Shown: piece after piece, positions 25,700-38,396 of the stretch
Layout of the letters: every line of letters starts with the position of its first letter
How positions within the stretch are numbered: the first letter of the stretch is position 1
Assembly (NCBI GenBank): GCA_963691655.1
Contig: OY829326.1
Span: 144,292,998-144,356,997 of the forward strand
Direction of reading: 5' to 3'
From: Toxonevra muliebris
Taxonomy: Eukaryota > Arthropoda > Insecta > Diptera > Pallopteridae
Length of the DNA: 64,000 nucleotides
Position numbers and translations under genes: made by a program
The notes under the pieces: model-generated
What the model was told of the DNA's origin: nothing
Seen by the model: the letters and a program-made list of their open reading frames with translations, nothing else
Databases searched by the model: none

Positions 25700-28600
25700 T
25701 TTAATCAAAGAATCTAAAACTGTTACGTGGAAGAGAGTTAGGCAAATGATTGAAAAGCAATTCTCTCTCTCTCTCATTCTCTTCTCTTCTTGATGAGAAG
25801 TCCCGTTGATTTAGAAATTTACATTCGAAAAATTTAGAAAAGCAACAAAAAAATGCATGAAATAAGAAATGCAAAGGGATCTCTTTTTTAATTCGATTCT
25901 ATGCAATAACAATTGTTGTTGTTGTTTCTTTATGTTTTAGCTAGCACTCTCTTTTGTAATTCAGAGTTATTGTCTCTTTATTTGTTTAATCCAAGAACAT
26001 GTGCTGACTACTAATATTACAACAATAACAACAAAAAAGCACATACACAGATATTATTCAGAGAGGCGTACGAGTGAGAGCTTATAAACCTTTCATTATG
26101 AGAGTCTCATATGTACCTGAATTGAGTGCAATAAAAATTGTTGTTGGTTCTTGCTTATCTGCGGAATCAGGCAAATTGAATTACAGCAACAACAACAAAG
26201 TACTCCAGAGAGTGTAAATGAGAGCGTAAGATAGGTTTATCTTTTTTAAATGCAATTAACATTTTTGTTGTTTTTCTTCATTTGCTTAACTCAGTGGCGG
26301 CTGTCAAAAAAGGTAACAACAACAGTTCTTTGTAAACTTAATCTCACCTCTCTTAACAATATATCAGCAACCATTATTGAAACACGATTACACTTAAAAA
26401 AAAAATTTGAAAAATTTCCGGCTTAAGAATTATATCACTGATATTTTGTATATTATTATACGTGCTCACTACTACTCGAACTACTCGGTACACATTTTCT
26501 GCATACTAACAATAACAACACTATGAACACCATTTCCTTTATAAATTAGTAATTTAGCAAACACACCATCAACCGCGCGCAAACGAAATCAAAAAGTAAA
26601 TTACGTTAATTACCGCATTAATACCAATTTCAAACTAAAAATCGAAAATTCACAAAAATATGCTTTTGGCACATATGGATGGAATTGAAAAAAAATAAAC
26701 CAAAAACATTTCTGATAGACTGACAGAATTATAATTAATATACTACTTATTATCATCAATATTCTATATTCTAAGCTTTTAAACAACAAATACTAATAAT
26801 AAATAATTATAAAAAATATATAGAAAGAATTTTTTTTTTTTTTGGTAATCAAAATGAAACACACGCTTTTCTAATATTTATACAACAGTATTGATTTTTA
26901 ATCTCTCAAACCAAAAATACAAAGTAAATAATAAAAAAAAAAAAAAAAAACACAAAGCAAATTTTATTAATTTCTATCTATAGGAAAGTCAGAGCAGAAA
27001 AAGAAATATAAATATTTTTATATTAAAAAAAAAAAATCAACTTTGACTTATGTTTTTAAATATAGGCATTAATATTTAAGTTATAGGCTGCGCAAGTAAG
27101 TGAAGTAAAATATAAATTGACGTGTGCGTGAAGATTAATATTATCGATAATATTTAAACAAGTGTTTAGTTTTTTGTTGTGAATAATTTTTTATTTGAGT
27201 TAAAGAAATATTATAATAATTCAACTAAACTGATTGAGAGAAGAAATTTAATAAACAGTAGGGAATTGGAAAAAAAAAATTATGAAATTAATGTGAAGAA
27301 CTTGATGGCTAGGTTTTAATATAAATTTTTTGTTTGCTTATAAAACTAATAATTTATAGAGATTTTCAATGATTTAAGTTCAAAATCATTAAAATCAATT
27401 TTCAGTATTTTAGTTAGGCATGCCCAACTTTAAGCGTAACTTGTATACCTCAGTAAAGCAATTTCAGCGAAACATAATTTGAACAAGAGATTGGCAAAAA
27501 CTTTAAAAAACGAGAGCGGTAGCAGAGCAAAAAAAGGAGTTGAGGAAATGATTCCAGTAGAAATCTGTTTCTTTTGACACAAAAATTTATACTGATTTTT
27601 GAAATAAGATGAAATGAGAGAAAATAGATGTTACGATAGTGGGGAAGTGAAGGAGTAGAAGTAATTGTGAATGTCTGCATTGAATTGAATTGAATGTATG
27701 AGGAAAAATATATAGGCAGAAAAATGTGCCTACGAATCAAATGTTATAATTGTGGACGAATGTTCTTCTTTTTTTTAATAGAAAATCTCACTTCTGATGG
27801 TAAAGCAGCAACAATGATATCAAAATTGAGAGCATATTGCATATTACACGCTCTATTATAGGCCGGTTTGCTTTGCACTATAAAATATTTATACACAATT
27901 TGATTTATTCTTTGAACCGCAACAATATAACCTTCAAAAAAAAAAAACCACAAAAATCAATACGAAAAATTAAACTAAAACCAATTTCAAATCACAAAAA
28001 AAAAAAAAAATAAAAACCTTTCGTGATCGGAAGCAATCAAAAAATTCAAAACCGAATCGAAAAAAAAACAAAAAATCTCTAATTTTTCTTCAATATGTTT
28101 TTTCTTTTTCTAAGCTAACATCAACAACAAACAGAAAAACTTTTGTCTTTTATAATTATTTTCAATTCTTATACAGATATAATATCAACCAAAACAATCC
28201 CGCATCAACAACATCATTATCAATAGTTAACAATTTGATAGACAGACAAATGCGATCAGTTAGAGGCATACAAAGAGCTAAGCACTAGCCATTCAACTAT
28301 AACTGACTAACTAACCAAAAGTAATAACCGGTGAAAAAAAAACAAGAATAACAAATCGATGGACTGTTAATCACATATGGATGTATGGACAAAAACCAAA
28401 AAATTCTATGAAGCATAACATTTCAAATATACATGTATGGTATGAATAAGAGAGGAAGTATACAACGAAAAAAAATTCGTTGAAACTATATAGATGGCGC
28501 CATTAGAATACCTATACTACCAACCATTCAAACCAACCATCATCATCATGATCATAATCAACATTGTGATCGTGATCATCATAATCATTATTAGATTTTT

Positions 28601-29400
28601 GACAGTTAATATTCGCTGGTTCTTTCCACATGCTCAATTTCTATACGAATTGATTCTTATAAGTATGTTAGTCTGTCATTGATCGCCACTGATGAACGCG
28701 CGTCAGTGATCGTCATTGATCGCACGTTTATATTGCATGGTCAATCAATTTAAAAGATCAGTACGTACGTGTGTAAGCGCGCTGATGTTTTTGCCTCTTC
28801 TCTTATCTGTTTTTATAATTGATAGAAAGATTCAAATTTCTGAATAATCATACACATACATGTGTATGTAAATATCTTTGCTTGTTTGTTTGTTTGTTTG
28901 TATGTGCGATGTGCGTGAAGTGTCTACATTTAATTAAAAATTATGACAATGATGAAGATGAGTTGTACTGGGTATATGTATAAGGCTATTTAATCTCCCC
29001 CACTCTCTTGCTGTTCTATGATTTCTCTCTCTCTCTCTCTCTCTCTCTTTGTCTCTTTCATACTCTCTTGCTATACATAGAAAAACTAAAATGACCGATG
29101 ATCAGTCATGCTGATTTTGACATTTGATCGAAATTTAATATTATGATGGTATTTAAATGGAATTTATATACAGATGTATTGAAAATATGTGAAATTAATG
29201 TTTGAAATTGAGTGTGAAACTATTAAAAAATAGGTCAATTTAATTGTGTTTGAATTATTGATTAATTTTTAGGTTTTCGGTTTAACGATAGAAGCTTAAT
29301 TTTAATAATAAACATATTTTCAATGTATAAATTTAATGAAAAACAAATAGAAGTCAGCGGTTTGTGGATAATGATAATTTTTATCAAATAATTCGAATTT
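25700..29400. other. AT-rich non-coding DNA
   Basis: No supported gene. (CT)n tracts occur at about 25763-25777 and 29022-29048, an A run at about 26933-26950, and ATCATCATNATCAT words at 28539-28590. The 96-codon minus-strand frame at 27450-27740 shows no recognisable motif. Confidence 0.45.
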
Positions 29401-29403
29401 AAC

Positions 29404-29526
29404 TAATACTTGGTTTTCACTATGTCGTATTTGCCATCAAAGAGAGAAAAAGAGAGAATTCCCATATGAAATTTGGCAACATGCTGGCAAATTTGATTGA
29501 ATTGGACATAGTAAAACCAGGCATAA
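29404..29526. mobile_element. Short palindromic MITE, copy 2 (123 bp)
   Basis: Same arms (CTTGGTTTTCACTATGTC and its inverted partner) and the same GAGA loop as the copy at 25562, with about 15 extra bases after the loop. The overlapping 63-codon frame at 29466-29657 is a by-product. Confidence 0.8.
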
Positions 29527-29654
29527 GCTTCAAGGAGTTGATATTTAAGCGAGAAACGAGATTAAGACCAATTACTGTTTCGAAGTGTAATGGATATGCT
29601 CTCTCAAATCATTTCAGTGAGCCTCTCTATCAAAAAAAAGTTTTATGGAGAATT

Positions 29655-30130
29655 TAAAGTTCTCAGTAAAGTTTGAGAAGCACTGCAAAAGTTAAAGAGA
29701 GGTTAAGGAAAATGACTAGATATATTTTTTTGAATATAATGATTTAGCCATGTGTGAATGTGTGTGTGTGAGAGTTTAAAATTACCAAAAAGTTTGAAAA
29801 GCGCTGTAAACGTTAAAGAGAGGTTAGAGAAAATGTCTGAATAAAATTTTTTGAGTATAACGATGGAACCATGTGTGTGTGTGTGTGAGAGTCTAAAGTA
29901 CTCCGAAAAATTTGAAAAGCACTGTAAATGTTAAAGAGAGGCTAATGTCTGAATATAATTTGTTGAATGTAAAGATGTAACTATTTGTGTGTGTGTGTGT
30001 GAGAGTTTCAAATTTTCAGAAAACTTTGAAAAGCACTGTAAAGGATGAAGAGAGGCTAAAGAAAATGTCTGAATAACATTTTTTGAATAAAAAGATGTAG
30101 CCATGTGTATGTGTGTGTGTGTGTGTATAG
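29655..30130 (+). repeat. Minisatellite, four units of about 115 bp ending in (TG)n
   Basis: Each unit has GTTTGAAAAGCACTGTAAA, then GTTAAAGAGAGGTTA, AAAATGTCTGAATA, a TTTTTTGAATATAA-like segment, GATGTAGCCATG and a (TG)n tract followed by GAGAGTTT. Four units are head to tail; the last TG tract is the longest. The microsatellite is embedded in every unit, so the array may have grown from TG slippage plus unequal exchange. Confidence 0.88.
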
Positions 30131-31690
30131 CAAAGGAAAAACTTTCTTTAATTCAAATATTAAAATTTCAATGATATAAAATATTTTTCACAAACAAAAA
30201 TATACTACCATTAAAAAAAAAATTTGCTTAATGAATTCAGCTATTCAAAAAAAAAAAAACCAAAAACATGTATGCAAATTTTAATTTCTATAATGTAAAC
30301 ATTTAGTCAAATATATTTGTATGTATAGAGATACAAACGCTCATCATTGAACAAAGTTGAAGAAGACAAGAAAAAAATAAACCTTTTAAATAGGGAGAAA
30401 AAAAAATACATATAAACGTACTAAATATACTTACACACATTGAATGATTGCTTATTGCTTAAGATACATCAACACCAACAGCCAGTAAAATCAACAACAA
30501 CAACAACACTATGACTAACCAACCCATAACAACCCACCAACAACAAACGACCTGCACATAACTTCACAGCTAACGTGCGAACAAAAGGTGAAAAGGGTGC
30601 AATTTTTTGTTATTTTTTTATATATATTTTATTTTCAAATGTAGGTATAGAAAAAAAAAACAAAAATAAATAAAAAAAATAAAACCTCCGCCTGTGCAAA
30701 AAAAACAAAATATAACCTCAACGCAACAAAATAAAAAAAAAAAACCTTTCACCACACCTACCTTACCTTCTCAGCTCAACTGTTTATGGATTTTTTTTTA
30801 TATCTACTTCTTCTTCTACTGTTTACAGCATCAATCATTATCATTTGCCATTAAAATGCAACAACACCAGCATCATCAACAGCATCACCACCACATATAC
30901 AATCAGTATGTGTACCTATGAGTACTAAATGCTGATGATGATGATGATAATGATGAAAAGATGCATCATTTCTATGCACTTTGATAATGTATCTGTAAGC
31001 TTTTTAACGATGATGCGTTGCAAGGCGAATGTTAGAATAGATATAGCTATATCTACTTATGCTTATGTACTTCTGAATATATACATATACCTATAGTATA
31101 TTTGCCGCTGCAGCTGGTTATATGTGTGTGAAGCGTTAAAGATGAGTATCACTTACTTAAGTGCGATATATTTTTTTTCGCCTTGTGCTTCTAAAAAAAA
31201 ATATACATATAACGCTTAAACATATCCCTTCCCTGCATATACTCTCCTTTTAAACATATTTCTCTCCACTCCACAATCTTCTCTATTTTTCAGTTTTGAA
31301 AAAAAAGAAGAAGAAATTCACATAATGACTGCTGAATGCATTTGAAAATCCATTAAAAGCTATTTTTGCAATAATGAATGAACGAACCAACGAACAAACA
31401 ACCAAACAAACAAACGAACAAACGAACGTTTTTCTATTGAAGAAAAATTTGTATGAATGTGTGTATGTAGAAAAAAAAAAGTGTAGCAGAGAATCTGAAA
31501 TGATTATTTTGGGTGGCTCAAAAATAAAATGTAGATATTCTAATAACTCAGAGTTGAGCAAAAATTTTATATTTGCAAAGGTAAAAATCGTGTGGAAGTT
31601 TTACAAAACAATGAAGGCACTGATGGTATGTATTTGAAAAAAAAGGATTTTTATAAAAAATAAAAATTGTTAAAGATAATTGTTTGAAGG
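30131..31690. other. AT-rich non-coding DNA
   Basis: No supported gene. CAA/CATCAT-rich tracts (about 30488-30510, 30857-30895) and (GATGAT)n (about 30930-30955) give chance low-complexity frames. GAAC/AAAC repeats at 31378-31425 explain overlapping frames on both strands. Confidence 0.45.
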
Positions 31691-32960
31691 TATACTTCAT
31701 TCCTTTCTTCTTTTTTTAGTGGTAGAAAATGTGAAAATGACGTAGACAACCATATAGACAGTAAACTATTATTTCGTGAATTTTTTGTGGATAATAGAAA
31801 TTAAAGCTAAAATCAGAGTTTTTATGTAGTTTAACAAAAATTAGCTTTCACAAAGTCTACATTTTTGTATTAGAAAATGTATGAACAACCATATAAACAA
31901 TGTAGATAATAGTAAAAATGATCAAAAACCTATTTTTATTTAAAAATTTTATTTTTCCTTCCATTAGTAAATAATGTAGACAACTTCATAGTCCACGTAG
32001 ATAATTAAATTAAAAAAAAAAACTGAAATTTTGTAGAATTTGTGTGTTTTGCTAATAATTTTCAGCTGTTGCTTTTATTTTAATAACAGAAAATAACTAG
32101 TAACTTTATATGTAATGTAGATAATAATAAAGGAATGGAATTTTATAGAATTTAGTAGATTTAATAAAAATAAATATCCATTACTCTAATTAGCTTTCTT
32201 TCCATTTGTAAATAATGTAGGGAACTTAATAAGCCATGTAGATAATTGAATTAAAAACAAAAAACAAAAAAAAACTGAAATTTGTAGAATTTGTGTGGTT
32301 TGTTAAATTCATGTTCACTTTTTTAAAGCATTTACTCTTTATCTTGGAATCGAACCTGAGGCAGCGCTGGAACTCCAGGTCACCTCGATGGCTGATGAAT
32401 GAGAGCACAGCATTTTCAATTTTTGTTTTTATTTTAGTAGCATAAAATAACTAGTAACTGTATAAGAAGGTAGATAATAAAGAACGGAACTGAATTTTAT
32501 AGAATTTAGTAGGTTTAATAAAAGTAAACATCCATCAGTATGTAGCAACGAAATCGCATATCTCTAAACTATTAACATGTTGGAGTAAAAGATGACCTAA
32601 TGAAGTCAACAATTATAAAGGCAATGTAGAGAATAGCAAAAAATATCAAAAAACTATTGATTTTTTAAATTCATATTCATAATAATTTTTTATTTTCATT
32701 GTAGAAAACGTAAATGCAATACAAGTAAAGACAATGATGACAATTTCATAAGCAATGTAGATAATAAAAACGGAACTGAAAGTTAGTAAAACTTGAGATG
32801 GTTTAAGAAAATTAAATATTCATTTTTGTATGACAATGAACTCATGACTCTCAATTCGTATCTTTTAGTGTAAAAAAAACATATTAACAATGTAGAAAAT
32901 TATATAGGCAATGTAAAAAATGGTGAATTATCTTATATTATAGCTTTGAATTACACTTAG
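31690..32960. repeat. Degenerate tandem repeats with TAAATAATGTAGACAAC and TGTAGATAATA words
   Basis: A segment including GTAAATAATGTAGACAACTT, GTAGATAATTAAATT, TTTGTAGAATTTGTGTG, AAAATAACTAGTAACT and TTTTATAGAATTTAGTAG occurs at about 31968-32180 and again at 32205-32535, with an insertion in the second. Further decayed pieces extend to about 32915. The shared TGTAGATAAT/TGTAGAAAAT core links it to the arrays at 13885-15175 and 17815-18520. Confidence 0.7.
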
Positions 32961-35577
32961 AAAATTATTTATAAAGCTGTAATCGATTTTGAAATTAGAT
33001 TCGATTTGAAGGTGGGCAGGAGGGCGATAAGCTTTCCAAAAATAGCTTTATTGAATTTTTCGATTTCAGGGTAGTAAAAATGTATATGTATTGTAGTGAT
33101 ATAAGTTATTACTGTAGAAGTAGTTTAAGGTATGTTTGTATATTACATGTAACTAATCTAAGGTATGTCTGCATTTTACTACTACCATCTGTATGTCAAA
33201 TACTGGAATCGGCAAATTGATTCTAAGAGGAAATGGAGAAGCAGAAATGGTTTTGTTTTCCGGTGACGCTAAGAGAGGAGAGAAGTGCCAAATCGAAGGC
33301 AAAATATAAATCATTGCGTATCGATAAATAGAATTTATAAATAAAGTAGATATTAAAGTATATCTAAACTTACTGCCTATACAACGTAAAAAATAATGCA
33401 AGTTCAGGACGGTTTCAAATATCCTGCACTGGGCTAGCAATCTCTCTTAGGTTAAAACCGGCGATTAGGCCAGAAAACTAGCAGATCCAGAGTTTTCTTA
33501 AGAGTTGTTTTCAACTCTTACAATTTTCTTCTTTTTTTTTGATTCATGGCCAACCATCAAAATGTATGAACTTTTTATCGATAGAGGGTAGGAGGGGTGG
33601 AAGGGGGTGGGGGAAATGAGATTTAATTCCAAAAATTTCCTTTTTGGATCCTCTAGCTAGCAGCTTGAATTTCCAACCTAACGTAGATTAGGTAGACTAT
33701 AAAACACATCGCTTTGCATATTTGCTATGCAATCATTAAAACTCAACAAATTTTCTGTTTTTACGGGAAATTTGTGTAATGAATGGAAAAAATGTAAATA
33801 ATTCATATAAAAAAAAAGGAAGAAAAAATGACAAAAATATTTTTCGCTATCGTTCAATTTTTATATTATGGATTTTTGTTTTTTTTTTTTTTTGGTGGAG
33901 TATTGAACAACAACAAATAAATGCACAATAAACTTGAATATAAGGATGGAGTTTCAGATAATTTTGAAGCAGATTTTGGCACTTAAGTTAATAGATTTTT
34001 TTCAGATTTTTTTATTCAAAGTAAACTGCTCATTATGTTGAGTATTTATGCAGTAGTGGCAAATTTGAATTCAGGCAATGGTAAATTAATGAGATAATAT
34101 TTTGTATTACAATAATGAATTAATAATATTGCAATTCTCTAAAGGAAAAACATTTCACTTTAGTTAGTGAGGTTTTTGAAAGATAAGATTTGATTTCTAT
34201 GAAGTTTTTTAGTTTGCATTTGTTGCACTGATTTTAAATAAATTATTAACCAAAACCTATTAAAAAAATATGCAAAAAACTCATATACTTCAACATAAAC
34301 TTCACTTAATAAACTCATTACATTTGCATTCGAAAAAATTTGTAACAATTTGTTGCAAAAACAAAACACTTCCACGAAAAACACTTAAAAACCAAACTAA
34401 ACTAAGAGAAAAGTTCAAAAAAAAAACCAAAGCCACCAAATAATATAAAAAAACTTAAAAAATAAAAATTACTTCAAAATGTGACAACTGAACATAATAA
34501 ACATTTCGAAAATTTCAAAAATTACATTTTAAACTGTCGATCAAACAGAAGAAGAGATGCATGCAACTACAACAGCAATAACAACTTCATGAATATAAGA
34601 AAAATATTGTCGCATATTTATGAACATGTGTAACAAATAAATTTTAAACTAAAACAAATAAACAAATACAAATACAAAAAAAAAAGAAGCAAACTAAACT
34701 AACAAATGAACATTGCATTTGAAAGACGAAGAAGCAGCAATTTTTCTTCTTCTCTTTTTTTTTTGCAACAGCAATTTTTGTTGCTGCTCGCTGATGGCTG
34801 TTTAGTTGCAGCTAACCAATACTGTTCGAATAAGTGATTTGCATGTCAGACAAGTGCATTATACAAAATTTATCATAACTCACATATGCATAGCCAAGAG
34901 GGTGTAGCTAAGGAAGGGGGTTTAACCAAAACCAAAAGTGTGTTTGTTTAGTGAATTGGTCACAGACAAGACGCCATGGCGCGTCAACAAAAACAAAATA
35001 CAAAAAACAAAAAAAAAAAACAAAAAAAATACAGCAGAATTGCAGCAGACTTTAAGAAAATAGTTGTCAAATATTTTCCAAATTATAGCACAACTGCGCA
35101 TATGTTGCATATTTGTTAAGCGACAGCAAAGACAAAAAAAAAAAAAAAAAAAAACCAAAAATTTACCCATAAGAGTGCAAGGATGTATAGATAGTTAGAC
35201 AGATAGATAGATAAATGCACGACCGCAACAAAATAGATTATTAGAAATTTATAATATAGACTGACTCTGAAGAAAGCAGACAGATAGACAGACAGACAGA
35301 AAGATAGATAGAAGATGCAAATGGTAAATGGTAATGATGGCACAAATGCAAAATATTTTTGATTAATCGCATATAGGCAAATAAACACATATATACACAC
35401 ATCGATGTAACATCTACCCAGCTAACATTTTAATGATTATATGATGAGCGCAATTAATGAACGATCCGCATACGAATTTCGTATTTGATTGTCAAAAGAG
35501 TTATACAATAAAATGCATGATCATGGCTATCGTTTGAAGAGCGTATTTGCATTTACAATTTCCTATATTTCTTATCA
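32961..35577. other. AT-rich non-coding DNA
   Basis: No supported gene. Visible items are a G-rich patch at about 33585-33620, poly-T near 33880-33893, poly-A at about 35134-35153 and GATAGATAGA/GACAGACAGA tetranucleotide tracts at 35185-35215 and 35276-35312. Confidence 0.5.
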
Positions 35578-35865
35578 ATAGCTGCGTTTTATTCGCCACT
35601 TGCTTCTAGTTGTGTATAACTAGCAGCGATAATTGTATGGGAAAACAACAACAAAGCCGCAGCGAGAACACGTATTCATTATAACTGTTATGTATACTTA
35701 ACGAGTAGTTTAGCTACGTCAAAATCCATTGTGAACTGCCAATAATGAAAGAAAAAGATTGATAGTTTGCAAAAAAAAAAAAAACAAAAAAAAAAAAGAG
35801 AAAAGATTCGAAATGGCTGTTAGTGAAAGTAAGTTAAAAACATCGTTAAATATATGCATAATGTA

Positions 35866-37122
35866 TAAACTCGTATTTTTTTTTCGTAATTTGGACATTT
35901 ATTGTGAAAAAGTGATTATAAATTTATTCTTTAAAGTATTGTCCATCGTTAGCCACAACCTTTTCCCATCTTTCTGGTAGCATACGGGTTCCGCGGATTT
36001 GAAAGAACTCCTCATCTTTTGAGGCTATCCACGAATCTACCCATTTTTTGAGTTCTTCGAAAGAACGGAAGTGCTGTTCAGCCAGGCCATGTGTCATCGC
36101 TCAGAACAAGTTGTAATCAGAAGGAGCAATGTCTGGAGAATACGGCGGGTGGGGTAGCACTTCCCATTTCAGCGTTTCCAAATATGTTTTTACTTGCCTT
36201 GCAACATGCGGCCGAGCATTGTCGTGCTGAAGAATAACTTCGTCGTGTCTATTCTCATATTCTGGCCTCTTATCCTTTAATCCTGGGCTCAAACGCATCA
36301 ATTGTAGTCGGTAGCGGTCGCCAGTGATCGTTTCATTCGGTTTCAACAGCTCATAATACACGACACCTTTCATATCCCACCAAATACACAGCATGAGCTT
36401 GGATCGATGGATGTTCGGCTTTGCCGTTGATGTTGATGCATGTTCGGGCGGTCCCCATGATTTTTTACGCTTTGGGTTATCGTAACGTATACACTTTTCA
36501 TCGCCAGTCACAATACGTAGCAGAAAACCCTTTCTTTTCTGTCGTTCAATCAGCAGTTCACATGTGAAAAATCGTCGTTCGACGTTTCTCGGCTTCAATT
36601 CGTACGGCACCCAATTTCTTTGCTTTTGAATCATTCCCAATGCTTTTATTCGTTTCGAAATGGTTGATTGATCAACTCCTAAAGATTCTGCAAGTTTTTA
36701 TTGCGTTTGACATGAATCTTCTTCGAGTAATGCCTTCAATTCTTTATCTTCGAACTTTTTCGGACCGCCTGAACGTTCCCTGTCTTCAACATCAAAATCA
36801 CCACTTTTGAAACGGGCATACCACACCTGACACATTCTAACGTCTATAGCACAGTCAGGATAAGCTTCAGTGAGTAAACGATGTGCTTCAGTTGCTTTTT
36901 TCTTTAAATGGAAGAAGCAAATTAAAACTTCCCGTAAATGTTGTTTTGTTGGCACGAAATTCGACATTTTTAGCTATAGTAAAACACTTTTGTAAAATTA
37001 TGAAAATTATTTGACAGATCAATTCTTATAGTATTTTTGGCGCTCTTCGAGATAGAATAGCTGTCAATGTCAAAAAAATGGCGCGTATGATTGATATGAA
37101 GTTAGTCACAATTACGAGTTTA
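35866..37122 (-). mobile_element. Near-intact mariner transposon (mellifera-like)
   Basis: The ends are TAAACTCGTA and its inverted copy TACGAGTTTA, flanked by TA at 35864-35865 and 37123-37124. The 1257-bp length suits a mariner. It encodes one transposase on the minus strand and is inserted in arm A of the palindromic element; the arm sequence continues on either side. The transposase sequence resembles the mellifera subfamily as I recall it. Confidence 0.9.
35924..36967 (-). pseudogene. mariner transposase with two in-frame stops
   Basis: Cut-and-paste DNA transposase, 347 codons in one uninterrupted reading phase, starting MSNFVPTKQHLRE and ending DGQYFKE. The N-terminal helix-turn-helix region, the WVPYELKPRN linker motif and the YSPDIAPSDYNLF motif are present. 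The catalytic triad is Asp156 (VTGDEK), Asp249 (LQHDNARPH) and Asp284 (APSD): a DD34D spacing, with numbers matching those known for the Mos1 transposase. Defects are a TAA at codon 90 (after SCQTQ) and a TGA at codon 289 (after DYNLF). The residue after VTGDEK is Cys where related transposases usually have Trp. With so few lesions the copy looks young, but it cannot make a full protein. Confidence 0.93.
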
Positions 37123-37178
37123 TACATTTATACTCCCAATACTTTTATAAAGGATAAAAACTAAAAACAATACCCAGG

Positions 37179-37480
37179 CGACCTCGATAGTCTAGTGGGT
37201 AGTGCACTAGATTTTCATCTGGGAGGTTCGGGTTCGATTCTCGTCTTCGTCTGGTGGTTAATTTTCATAACTTTCTTATAAGTATTCACTATCAATATGA
37301 AGTGTATGAGAATTATAAGAAAATGTACATTGGTTGGTAATGGCAAAACCGCCAAGCCGATGAAAAATTGCCACACCGCTGTTCGGAATCGGCGTTAAAC
37401 TGTAGGTCCAACTATGTGGTATCACAATGGGCCGTTCAGGCCTAAGTGTGTCTCTCGACAGCCACTCAAACCTAACCTAA
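37179..37480 (+). mobile_element. tRNA-Glu-derived SINE, full copy
   Basis: The head, CCTCGATAGTCTAGTGGGTA, carries the polymerase III A box, and GGGTTCGATTCTC carries the B box. The anticodon region resembles tRNA-Glu(TTC), clearer in the sister copy (CTTTCACCCAGA). The body runs through GGTTGGTAATGGCAAAACCG and CGGAATCGGCGTTAAACTGT to a tail AACCTAACCTAA. Flanks CAATACCC and CCAATGCCC may be an imperfect target duplication. It lies inside arm A of the palindrome, just right of the mariner. Confidence 0.82.
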
Positions 37481-38396
37481 AACCAATGCCCGCGATTAAC
37501 CGCAATGACTGGGATCCATTAAAACGTTTCAGCTCCAGCTATTGTGAGCTATGTTTTATTCGGCAGTCAGTTTAACAAGTGCGAATAAAACGACCAAGTT
37601 GTTAAGTCTCTTTTTCGTTATAATGTTATTCACAATGAAACTGCTCAGCAGCTAAAGCTGAAACGTTTTAATGGATCCCAGTCATTGCGGTCAATCGCAA
37701 AGTTTTTACTCTTTATAAGAATATTTAACGATGATTTTAACTTATTTTTACCGCCAGACATTTCAAATATTTTCTTTTTCTGTTTTTTTTGCCAAACTGT
37801 CATGCTTCTTGTTTCGCTATTTGCAGTTCACAATAGAATTTGATGTACAATAGTTAAACAACTTGTTAAGTATACATAACAGCTTCAACTATACGTGTTA
37901 TCTCTGCCGCTTTGTTGTTGTTTTCCCATACTATTATCGCTGCTAGTTATACATAACTAGAAGCAAGTGGCGAATAAAACGCAGCTAATATAACGAAGAA
38001 GAGACTTAACAACGTGGTCGTTTTATTCGCACATGTTAAACTAGCTGACGAATAAAACACAGCTATTATATCAGTGCTCATCTTTTAATAGTCTTGACGA
38101 TTGAATAATGAGCTATTTACAGATTTAAAAATTTGAAATTGAAACTGCTTCAATTATGACCAATTTTTTTTTACTATAAATTAACCAATACACTAATTCT
38201 CTGGAAGGATAGAGTTTCCGTGATCTGAGAGGGTTCCCAGATTTTCAGACTGTGTTTCTGAGCGAATAGAGGTAGGGAATGCTTTGTTATTGTAAATTCT
38301 AGCTGGGTTTATACCATAAGTATGACGCTTTCATAACGATGAAGTTGTTGTATATTACACTCTTTGCTATTTTTCAATTTTAAATATACTCTTTGA

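Larger units (their letters stand above)
35578..38067. mobile_element. Interlocked palindromic (foldback-like) element, A-X-A'-X'
   Basis: Arm A starts AGCTGCGTTTTATTCGCC at about 35579, runs to 35863, and resumes after two insertions at about 37481-37540. Its inverted copy A' is 37640-37986 and ends CGAATAAAACGCAGCT. Between the arms lies X (about 37541-37625, beginning GCTATGTTTTATTCGGCAG), and an inverted X' follows A' at about 37987-38067. Matching pieces include TATGGGAAAACAACAACAAA, TTATGTATACTTAAC and ACTGGGATCCATTAAAACG. All unit ends carry AGCTRYGTTTTATTCG, which suggests these are terminal repeats. No coding capacity of its own; a mariner and a SINE sit inside arm A. Confidence 0.8.

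Noticed and set aside
31283..31637. Overlapping 87- and 92-codon frames on both strands
   Set aside because: Caused by AACGAACAAAC-type simple repeats that are open in several frames.
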